This document shows, one piece after another, positions 38,020-45,265 of a DNA stretch of 64,000 bases. Position numbers and translations under genes: made by a program. The first letter of the stretch is position 1. Each line of letters begins with the position of its first letter. Below the pieces are notes generated by a model. The model saw only the letters and a program-made list of their open reading frames with translations. It had not been told where the DNA came from and searched no databases. Source of the stretch: Balanoglossus misakiensis (taxonomy: Eukaryota; Hemichordata); contig CM082598.2 in assembly GCA_040954595.2 (NCBI GenBank), forward strand, positions 9,610,001 to 9,674,000. The letters run 5' to 3'.

Positions 38020-41000
38020 CACACACACACACATAGCGAGAGATCAATGGGCAAGCACTGACTGAACCATAAGCTGCCAATGGCATACGTACTGTACATA
38101 CACTAAATGGAACAGCTGGCCTCTTTAAAACTTAGCCAGTTATGTAATCATGCAGGAATTTACTGTGTAAATCAATCACAGAGGGAACTTCCTGCCTAAT
38201 TAAAACAACTCAATAAAGTAAATACACACCACTTTGCAAAGCAATCTGACCAGTAGTTCTTGAGTTACTGAGTTTTGACCAAATTCACATTTTTCCAGCT
38301 AATTTGCATATTTTTGGCGATGACACCTTCATTTGAACAAACTCTCATCTACAGCCCAGCCTGCATCTGCACACCAAATATCAAGGTGATACACGCAGCG
38401 GTTTTCAAGTTTTTGATGTGGACGGACATACAGACATACATACATCCGTACATACCGTACTTGCCCGGGTAAGAGCCCCTGCTCGGACAAACGCCCCCCC
38501 CCCCCCCCCCCCATGGTTTTAGGGCCTATTTGAAGATCGAGGTTATATCCGGTCTAAAGCCCCCCCCCCCCCTCCTTCGGCCGAATATCCATTAAATGTC
38601 TTGGAAATTTAATAAAGTGCAATGCAAAAAAGGCGGATTTTCATCCCCAAAGTCACTAAATGTGAAAATAAAAACGTATGATGATTTACTTGCCTCGAAT
38701 TCAACGATCACGTAGATGGACGCGCTGCCGCGTATGAGGTCACCGGGGAGTTTTCCAAAGCGGCCGCGTGGAGCTGCTTCAGTCCGTCCTCGGCGCGAAA
38801 CACCCAAAATTGGAAGATCGCGACTTGGACTCGGAGAATGAACCACTCAAAAATTCCGGTAGAGAAAGGCATGATTTCCATGATGCCGATGCAGAAAACT
38901 ACTCATAAAGATAGATGTATTTACGTGCATCCGTCGACGTCTAAGTAAACAGTAGCGTGTAAGGTGAACATGCATGGGTGGGATCGACCATTTACCAATG
39001 TCCCGCGCCGGTTAAACGGGATGTTTTGTCTGCGCCCATGGTGTCCCGATTAAACGGCGGCGACTGTAATATGTTTTCTGTATTTGATTTATGGGAAAAC
39101 AACTTTTTATTATTTAATAAAGTACATTGTTTGACCGTGAAATGTTTTGCCATGTTATTTGCATCATTATTCACCCCTTCCTCGTGTCCCTAGGCCCTCA
39201 TTTGCATAAATGTCGAGGTTGCGTCCGGGCTAAAGCCCCCCCCCCCCCCTGTTTTTTCGCTAATTTGTGGGCCCAGCACCCGGGGCTCTTACCCGGGCAA
39301 GTACGGTACATACATCCATACATACATACAGACGCAACCGATCCCATAAGGTCCCATGGTATATACCAATGGGACCTAAAAATGTGCTGTTCTGATTACA
39401 TGGTTTTCAAAAATAGGTCCTTGACGCTATTTTTTATATCTTTGGCCGCCGTAGTGTAGAAGAATGACATCATAGTTCTTACGTGATTCTCGCACAGCCA
39501 GTGCCATATACGAAGACCAGTGTGTCGATGTCCTCTATCAATCATGTGGTTTCTTTTTATAAAAGCTTTGAGTCTATTTTGGGAGATTTATTCGCAGCTT
39601 CCCTGTAACTTTACATGAAGTATGAATCATTTGTTGCGCATCATCAGTGAGATTGTTGAGTCAGTCACTCAGTCAGTCTGTGGCACATCATTTTGCACAT
39701 ACATGTATTTTTTTATTTGGCCTTACTATCTCTGCCATGTTTGGTTCCATCCTCTCTTCCATCTCGGCTCTTTCTGTTCCCATTTCTGTGACGGTCTCTT
39801 CTGTCTCTGTTATCATCTCGCCTGTCAGATTTTCTGTATTGATCTTGGGGTGTTTCAAAATCCCTTGAGTGTTTCTCATACTACCAAAAAATTAAGAATG
39901 TATAAGATTATGGTCTAGTATTACAAATAATAATTACAGATGTGACATTAATAGAATCTCACACTGCCAAGGACCTGGGATCATACTTCTCACACAAGTT
40001 GGGGATTTTTGTGGGACAAAATATCCCTGACGAGTGTGAGAAATATGATCCCAGGCCCTTGTAGTGTGGGATTCTATTTCTCACACGGTCACAAATTAGC
40101 CAAATTCATATGAAAAACATTGACTAAATTACTCTGGAACTATCGCCTGGCACTTGTAGTCTCTGTCCGTGTTATACACATCGCGCCATTGGATAACATT
40201 TAACGCGCGTTAATAAAGAACGATTCCACATCCAATCAGCACATCTGCACACCAAATATCAAGGTGATATGCCAAGCGGTTTTCAAGTTTTTGATGTGGA
40301 CATACATACACACACATACACGAATCAACACAATAAAGAAACCATATACCGTAATCGTGCCTTCTGTTCGACCACACCATTAGTTCGACCACCCGCTATT
40401 CTTCCGATAATTAATTATTTTACAACCCCTAAAATTTCGCCTAGTGCGTAAACGCATAACCTGTTTTCCCCTTGGCCTGAGCTCAAACAGCCATGAATGG
40501 ATAATGACCCTTGTCTGACCTCAAATCAGGCGTGAATAGTTAATTAAGGAAAGGGATCATTTTGTAACAGAGGAAGTGGCAGTTTCTAATGAGCTTGCTG
40601 TAAAATTACCCCTCTGAAAAGAGCGATGTTTAGCACCTTGCTTAGTCAACGGTCAATGTGCCTTGTTGCTGATGGTCATCAGTAAAATGAGGAGCCCCAA
40701 AACCTATAGGCAAAACCTTAAGGTAGTCGGAACTTACTGCAGCTGGGGCTCTGCTGAAAAAATTGAGACGCCCAGTGGAAGTGATAGTGAAACTTGTAGC
40801 AAAGTTCATGGTGATAATTACTAGGCAACTGGGTCTTGCCGTTGTCTGCCTAAAAATACATCCCTGAGCGTGAATAAATTAAAAACGTCTTTGTCCCAAG
40901 GGACCAACTCAAAGAGTGTTCCCACATGCTTTTATATTACGCACTGGTTTCAAAGCTGTAAGACTCACAGGCGGTACCGTAGTAGCGCTTATACTTAAAG

Positions 41001-42403
41001 GATGACTGTGCAAAAGCTGGAAAAGTGTGGATTTTCTCGGATTTTCCATTCATTTAATGTGGGACAACAAATGGGACAAGTTGGCGAAATGTGTTGTTGA
41101 TTTTCAATCGCACCATGAAGCCTATTTGAACCTAATCTGCATAATTGTCCGAGGGGGTTGTTCTGGCACTTTGACTCATTTTTACCCCCATTGTTTCGTC
41201 TTTTCGTAGAGCATAATTATTTTTTCCTGGTCGAACCGAAGGCACGATTACGGTACATGAAGTACTATATTTCTTACAGCTGAGGATGATAATGAACTTC
41301 TGTCTCTTCGGTCAAGGTATTCCTGGTGGTCTCCCCTCATGTAATCATACAGACTTCCTTCATCTCCTGAATCATATCTTGTTTGATAGTAGCCTGCAGT
41401 AGGAGTCCCAATATATTGATCATAATCTGGATCAACATCACCAGGGATATCTAAAAGGTCATTAGATCCACCATAGTAGTCATATGGTACCTCGGTGGGT
41501 TGGTGTCTGTAGGTTGGTATAGGTGAGTAATGGCTGTCTCTGTGACTAGCAATTGGGTGTTGAAAGTCAAAGAGTTCCATTTCTCCTTGCAGTGGAATGG
41601 GATTGTTATCATACCTAGAGTCAGGTTGAATCATTGGCATTGGTTCCTGATTTATATTCACATCAATGCCAACACTATTCATCGTTGACTCAACTTGCTG
41701 CCTGATTTCTTCAAGACGTCTGTCTGGATTTTCGACATCTCTTAAAACTTGTCCCATTTGTACTTCTGTCTGGGATGCAAATATTCTGTCACAACTTGTG
41801 TACTTTGTATACGGCATGTTTTTGATTCTGATATCGCCAAAATGCACACTTTTTCCGCTTCCTGAAACGACAAAGAAGATCAGAAATATTAACATCACTT
41901 CACACACGGTTTAACCCTAAATGCTGCCAAGTCAGTTGAAACTGGTTTGATTTCCAGGGTGCCTAGAATCCTGACTCCCAGACCCGTTAGGCTGCCAAGT
42001 GTGTGTTATTCAGTAGGGCCTATACTAGACCCTCAAACCAAAACCAGTGCAAACCAGTACGATTTGGTACATTTTACAGTGTTCAAACTGCCAAGTGTGT
42101 CTAATTACATATGAGAGCCATGCCAAGACAGTCAAAATACGTTTATGAAAAAAATGTGGTAAATACGTATTTGAACTTGAAGGGACTTGACACTCTAAAC
42201 AGGTTTGGCACCCAGTAGCATTACGGTCAATACTAGAAAAGACTTTGCATGTCCAATGTTATGGCTATGCACAACTTACCAGGGCTCCACATCGAAATAT
42301 ATCGTATCATGCAGTTCTCCAATAGACTTTCATCAACCTTGGAATTGTAAGGTTTTGGTTTCATGATTTTGTTGAAAATTACACCGATTAACAGATTGGT
42401 CAT
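28290..42403 (-). CDS. Arg/Asp-rich protein with a matrin/U1-type C2H2 zinc finger, unidentified
   Basis: Seven exons: 42280-42403, 41278-41861, 39727-39880, 36769-37028, 35850-35922, 34836-34951, and probably 28290-28346. All have GT-AG borders, and phases 1, 0, 1, 0, 1, 0 match at every junction, giving 455 codons plus stop (437 without the last exon). Residues 43-236 are acidic, Tyr/Pro-rich and probably disordered after a short helical DRRLEEIRQQVES stretch. Residues 237-374 are R/D/S-rich (RRDDNRDRRDRHRNGNRKSR). Residues 409-432 form C-x2-C-x13-H-x5-H, the spacing of matrin/U1-type fingers that bind RNA or nuclear proteins. RD/RS-rich composition plus this finger suggests a nuclear RNA-processing role (inference). 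A ZNF318-like or ZMAT-like relative is possible, but I cannot name it. Confidence 0.72.
28347..28881. other. Presumed intron, no exon seen
   Basis: AT-rich sequence with no exon or transposon boundary recognised. Confidence 0.4.
28882..29160. mobile_element. Foldback MITE, GACCTAGGTCG family, copy 3
   Basis: Palindrome centred near 29025; arms contain CTACCGTAATCGTGGAAAAC and GGCCTAGGTCGCCC. The right end ACACGATTCATTCCTCTATT equals the left start of copy 1 in inverse. Confidence 0.9.
29329..31254. mobile_element. 1926-bp element with CACTCTGCCC termini and CCAAT duplication
   Basis: TIRs of about 45 bp (CACTCTGCCCGATCCCTATA, AGTGCTCATTAATATT) at 29329 and in inverse at 31254; CCAAT at 29324-29328 and 31255-31259. 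It sits inside a relic related to the 51214-51640 MITE: TCTGGAGTGCC on the left and GGAAGAAGCAG on the right are adjacent in that MITE. The longest frame (29536-29940, 134 codons) resembles no transposase I know. Confidence 0.82.
31329..31403 (+). repeat. 75-bp direct repeat, copy A
   Basis: TTACTGGTGAATCGGAATCC ... ATGGCGGGT. Matches 32733-32807 in the same orientation with about three mismatches, on the other side of a TA-flanked transposon. Confidence 0.92.
31414..32653. mobile_element. 1240-bp Tc1/mariner-type element, TA TSD
   Basis: Perfect TIR CCGTATATTCTCGCAATTAA plus GCGCC at both ends, flanked by TA. It contains a nested palindrome at 31925-32074 and no transposase. Confidence 0.88.
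31925..32074. repeat. 150-bp palindrome
   Basis: ACACATGATGACTGAC and CAGTGTATTTTTGATGACC pair with complements at the right end; the loop is about 50 nt. Confidence 0.85.
32733..32807 (+). repeat. 75-bp direct repeat, copy B
   Basis: Second copy of 31329-31403; see that entry. Confidence 0.92.
32808..34835. other. Presumed intron of the zinc-finger gene
   Basis: Holds a TTCTGAGG-type imperfect minisatellite at 32937-33045, a 20-bp hairpin at 33477-33569, and a CpG-richer patch at 34300-34530. No supported exon. Confidence 0.4.
33477..33569. repeat. Hairpin with 20-bp arms
   Basis: GCAATAAAACACCCCCAGCC at 33477-33496 is perfectly inverted at 33550-33569, with a 53-nt loop. Confidence 0.92.
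34836..34951 (-). CDS. Zinc-finger gene, matrin/U1-type finger exon
   Basis: 116 nt from GTCTCAG|GTCAG to TTCCAG|GTAATA. Encodes QNYMVKAFFCTLCNIVLLEG then RQQLDEHCREKSHYIEFQ. Cys409, Cys412, His426 and His432 form C-x2-C-x13-H-x5-H with the aromatic-hydrophobic lead-in and HC-x-x-K-x-HY tail usual for this finger class. Confidence 0.85.
34952..35849. other. Zinc-finger gene intron, no other feature
   Basis: AT-rich, no exon or transposon end recognised. Confidence 0.4.
35850..35922 (-). CDS. Zinc-finger gene, short acidic exon
   Basis: 73 nt from ATTTCAG|AACAAT to CCAAG|GTAATT, encoding NNHNENSHITKEEHDEDIIS and DAPQ. Supported by consensus splice sites and by phase agreement with both neighbours. 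Confidence 0.75.
36137..36720. mobile_element. 584-bp MITE, uninterrupted copy
   Basis: Ends TTAAAGGGTTTATGACATG and GCATGGCATGGGACCTTTAA. The reverse complement corresponds base for base in length to the interrupted copy at 9118-13645; the TA at 36652-36653 is the target used there. It lies in the intron between the 35850 and 36769 exons. Confidence 0.92.
36769..37028 (-). CDS. Zinc-finger gene, RS/RD-rich exon
   Basis: 260 nt from AATAAAG|GTGGAAAC to GACCTT|GTGAGT. Eighty-six full codons rich in Arg, Ser and Asp (RSLERSRDSRSDTWVRDTEW, KRRNKDNSKRRYQESRQ). The first two bases complete the Ser codon split by the upstream intron. Confidence 0.8.
37085..37933. mobile_element. 849-bp Harbinger-type element, TTA TSD, with telomere-like repeat
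   Basis: TIR GGGCCTGGTCAGAATTAACA then a G run at the left, the complement of GGGTCTGGTCAGAATTAACA at the right, and TTA at 37082-37084 and 37934-37936. The ends carry several TGACCCTCCC-type words. It begins 57 bp from the zinc-finger gene exon at 36769-37028. Confidence 0.85.
37607..37630 (+). repeat. Interstitial telomeric repeat (TTAGGG)4
   Basis: Four perfect TTAGGG units, the animal telomere motif, lying inside the TTA-flanked element and therefore not a chromosome end. Confidence 0.95.
37979..38034 (+). repeat. Compound microsatellite (GACA)n(CA)n
   Basis: About nine CAGA/GACA units followed by seven CA units. Confidence 0.95.
38205..38454 (+). repeat. Dispersed repeat of the CCCATAAGGTCCCATGG family, interrupted
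   Basis: Same family as 1795-2060. Its CATACATA tail is split by the element at 38455-39306 and resumes at 39307-39380 with ACATACATACAGACGCAACC and the hairpin tail. Confidence 0.8.
38455..39306. mobile_element. 852-bp TA-flanked TIR element
   Basis: TIR CCGTACTTGCCCGGGTAAGA plus GCCCC at 38455 and in inverse ending at 39306, flanked by TA. It splits the dispersed repeat at 38205. The interior is CpG-rich with poly-C runs and no transposase. Confidence 0.87.
39727..39880 (-). CDS. Zinc-finger gene, RD-rich exon
   Basis: 154 nt from TTGGTAG|TATGAG to GAGATA|GTAAGG. Only the frame in phase with the flanking exons is free of stops and gives YEKHSRDFETPQDQY then an R/D/N-rich run. The high Arg-Asp content matches the exons on both sides. 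Confidence 0.8.
39951..40077. repeat. 127-bp palindrome
   Basis: ATAGAATCTCACACTG and GACCTGGGATCATACTTCTC pair with complements ending at 40077; the loop is about 40 nt. Confidence 0.85.
40349..41253. mobile_element. 905-bp Tc1/mariner-type element, TA TSD
   Basis: TIR CCGTAATCGTGCCTTC then GTTCGACCA at 40349 and in inverse ending at 41253, with TA on each side. No transposase seen. Its right end is 24 bp from the 5' splice site of the 41278-41861 exon. Confidence 0.87.
41278..41861 (-). CDS. Zinc-finger gene, large acidic exon
   Basis: 584 nt from GTTTCAG|GAAGCGG to TCAGCT|GTAAGA. It is the longest open frame in the window and its composition is non-repetitive (FGDIRIKNMPYTKY, DRRLEEIRQQVES, DYYGGSNDLLDIPGDVDPDY). 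It ends in DRRDRSSLSSSA, leading into the R/D-rich region. A TA-flanked transposon ends 24 bp beyond its donor. Confidence 0.85.
42280..42403 (-). CDS. Zinc-finger gene, first recognised coding exon
   Basis: Forty-one codons plus one base, from ATG (42403) to CCTG|GTAAGT. An in-frame TGA lies 30 nt upstream of the ATG. Alternatively GATTAG|G just before the ATG could be an acceptor and the true start farther right. The sequence runs MTNLLIGVIFNKIMKPKPYN to YISMWSPG. Confidence 0.6.
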
Positions 42404-43204
42404 CCTAATCAAACATGTTTGAAAATATCACAGATAAGGAACATGTTTGGCAATGTATTGCAAAGCCTACCACTCACCAAGAGCAAGTTGACGAAGCAGT
42501 CATCATTATTGACAACAATGTGAATATACAGCCTGTACATTCCAATTGGGGGGGGGGGGGGGGTGGGGTGGGGGGGGGGGGGCTTGAAAATTTCGGACCA
42601 TGTGGCAGGGGGGGGGGGGTGTTGAGAGACCTGAAAAGTTTGCAAGGTATCACAATCCCACAATTGCCGACCCCCCTCCCAACCCAACTGCATGCACCCA
42701 ACTGTTTTTTGTGTTTGCAACATGCAAACCAAGGCAGAACTCGAGTTACATGCTGAACTGCAGCCAATGCGCACCAACTGGGGATGATAGTAGCAAGTGC
42801 TGCTGGGTTGAGTAGGTCAACCTAGCAGCACCCGCTTCCCTAACCCTATTTTATTGCCCGCTACAATCATTGCAGCTAGGGACATAGGTCGCGCTGTAGT
42901 TGAGAGCGCTTAGAGTATTCTAAAGCGCTCTCAACGGTTTCCAGTCGTTTCGGCCCCTAAGTTTTACGACCCCAGTCGTTTCGGCCCCACATATTCACGA
43001 CCCCAGTCAGTTCAGCCTTGAGTTAAATTGAGTAAATTTATGTATTTTTCCTGAGACTGTTATAAAAGTAATAGTGCATATAGTGGTAATGCTAGTAAAG
43101 TTAAACTCAAGCAGACGGGACTGGGAAAGTGCAAATTCATACCAGCCATGAACACAATCGCCGGCACAATTGATGGCAACCGTCTGTTATCGTTCATTAC
43201 ATAT
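42404..43204. other. G-rich and short tandem sequence upstream of the zinc-finger gene
   Basis: G runs of 10-16 at 42548-42582 and 42607-42618 could form G-quadruplexes. An inverted GAGAGCGCTT pair lies near 42900-42935, and an AGTCGTTTCGGCCCC word is repeated at 42946-42986. A TATA-like promoter is not evident. Confidence 0.4.
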
Positions 43205-43409
43205 CTTGTACAACATTTCCGTTGTAAACAAACCCGCACATCATTTCAAGTGTTACGGGCAATATTTACAGCTTGCATGTAGCTACAGTTGCCCAAACCT
43301 TTCTTATAAAAGTTATATCTTCATTATGTAGTATTCCATGATGAATGTAAGGGAAAAACAGGCAATTTTCGATGATGAAAAATGGATACACACGAGAAAT
43401 ACTGGGGCT
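43205..43409 (+). repeat. Dispersed repeat, copy 2 of 2
   Basis: Second copy of the 4990-5205 repeat, interrupted at its right end by the TTAA element. Confidence 0.85.
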
Positions 43410-43413
43410 TTAA

Positions 43414-43773
43414 ACCCCGGTGCGGGGTATAAAAGGCCCCTCAAATCAGTGGCGAATCTTAATGCCGTTTGACTGACAACAGACAACACCAACGATCTTG
43501 GCTCTATGAAAATCGGCCCAAACAGGTCCAAGCATAAAGAATTACACCACACAACGACAGTAGTTGGCTTTATAAACACACACAACCTAAAGTTATCAAC
43601 GAAAAAGTACACGAGCTTTTGAAACAACGATGATTTTGGGAGAAATCTGGTTTCAGTGCTTTTCAGAAGCGTCCTTGATCAATAACACAGTCATTATGCA
43701 CGACGACCACTCCAAAATAAACAACTATACAAACACACGTTAATCCGAAGCCCGGGTCTTTCCGCACCGGGGT
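43414..43773. mobile_element. 360-bp TIR element with TTAA TSD
   Basis: Ends ACCCCGGTGCGG and CCGCACCGGGGT, flanked by TTAA at 43410-43413 and 43774-43777. The paralogous site at about 5202 reads GCTTTAGTATG, i.e. without the insert. TTAA targeting is shared by piggyBac and Kolobok elements. Confidence 0.75.
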
Positions 43774-43839
43774 TTAAGTTTAGCATATTCGTAAGGAAGA
43801 AATAAAAAATTTGTACAGGCCCGTAATACGATCGCTTCG

Positions 43840-43925
43840 CGATGGGGGGGGGGGGGGGGGGTTTGGCCGCAGTAGTCGTATAGACGTATACGTCTACTGT
43901 GCCTCCCCCCCCCCCCCCATCGCGA
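43840..43925. repeat. Hairpin with long G and C runs
   Basis: ATCGCTTCGCGATGGGGG pairs with CCCCCATCGCGAAGG around a TAGACGTATACGTCTA centre. It is related in its CGCTTCGCGATGGGG end to the 92-bp hairpin at 45140. Confidence 0.8.
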
Positions 43926-44348
43926 AGGAATACATGAGAAGTCGGCCAGATTAGAAGTTGGCCAGTACGCGCGTATGATGAGAAGTCGGCCAGTACGTGA
44001 AGTAGGCCAGTTGTTGAACTTGTACCCGAATAGTGCAGTAATGACCCAGGTTACTTATAACAACACTTTTAAATGAAATATAATTGCACTAAAAATTTTC
44101 ATTTGGATGGATTTCCCACATTCTTGACATCACAATGGCGTCATGTCAAATAATGGCGTCTGGCATCTGTACCGATTCCCCGGCCCCGTATCCGCGGAAG
44201 GAGCTTAGGTTGTTCGACAAATTCCTGCGACATTTCTGATTAAATGGAGTTTAAAGCCTACTAAAATACATTGAAGATGTATGTGTATATTCATACTTTC
44301 TGAGACAACACCAAACAATCAATCGCGACACAGTAAGTGCAGGTGACT

Positions 44349-44967
44349 GGGGTGCGTTCGACGCACAAAGCGTTCGGAAACGTTTTCATGTCGTAGATCT
44401 TTTGTCATTGTTTTTCGCAAACGTTTTGTAACAATGGAAGGCATAAGACGGAGGTGACTCGCGGCGAACAACTCATTAATTCAAAATGGCGGACATGTAA
44501 GCCAAAGTACGACTCACAGGGCATACTTTCGAAGAAGTTGCAGAATATTTGTCGATTTAGGTAGTGATAGTTTTACCAAGCGAAAGCTTGTATTTTTTCT
44601 CAATCAATAAACCAATTCACATGGATTGTGCCGCTACTGTCTTGTGTAAAACGGTTTAAAAGTGGTATGCACTTCCGGAATCATGTCCTTGTATGCGCAC
44701 CGGGACGTTCTTGCTGATGGCCGCTGCTGATACTAAATCAAGAGAGGATGTTCGGTTTAAATTAGCAGCGGCTTGTTGGTTTGTATCCACATCGTCAATG
44801 CCGACGCTATCGTCCATAAATTGTTGCACAAGTAGCATGCAGGCTTTTTGCTATATATGCCGCCATTTTGCCTTTCACGCCCCCAATTGACAAGCTTATC
44901 GTTCGACGAATTACAAAAGCACCCTGCGCAAGCATTCACAAAACGCTTTGTGCGTCGAACGCACCCC
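44349..44967. mobile_element. 619-bp TIR element (GGGGTGCGTTCGACGCAC)
   Basis: TIR GGGGTGCGTTCGACGCACAA plus AGCG at 44349 and in inverse ending at 44967. No clear TSD. The GGG start is Harbinger-like. A 60-codon minus-strand frame (44656-44838) is not assigned. Confidence 0.75.
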
Positions 44968-44990
44968 TGATGTTGATGTACCCCGGTGAC

Positions 44991-45256
44991 TAGACTCTCT
45001 CACAGCCCACGGTTCGCTACAACAAGGCTCTTCACTGACGCGCCCTCAACAGTTTGGCAAGGGAGAAGCACCGTTTGGTGTTGTGTAGCGAACCTTCATA
45101 CATGCAATCAGACCATAATCCTGCACGGACGGCGAGAGGCAAAGGCGGGCGATACGATCGCTTCGCGATGGGGCTGCAGTAACTGTATTTACTGCAGCCC
45201 CATCGCGAAGCGATCATATCGCCCGCCTTTGGCGAGAGGTGTTGTGAGAGAGTCTA
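44991..45256. mobile_element. TAGACTCTC-family MITE with 9-bp TSD, carrying a nested hairpin
   Basis: Ends TAGACTCTCTCACAGCC and GTTGTGAGAGAGTCTA; CCCGGTGAC flanks it at 44982-44990 and 45257-45265. Apart from the insertion at 45140-45231 it aligns with 6123-6298. Confidence 0.9.
45140..45231. mobile_element. 92-bp palindromic element with 8-bp TSD
   Basis: CAAAGGCGGGCGATACGATC pairs with its complement across almost the whole length. GCGAGAGG occurs at 45132-45139 and 45232-45239 but once in the paralogue at 6123-6298. An 8-bp TSD fits hAT-type insertion. Confidence 0.9.
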
Positions 45257-45265
45257 CCCGGTGAC

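Noticed and set aside
37792-38099. ORFs rich in CVCVC/LSVCLSV or QTDRQTD
   Set aside because: Translations of the GACA/CA microsatellite.
42409-42815. Several 70-120 codon ORFs on both strands
   Set aside because: They are Pro/Gly runs produced by poly-G and poly-C tracts.
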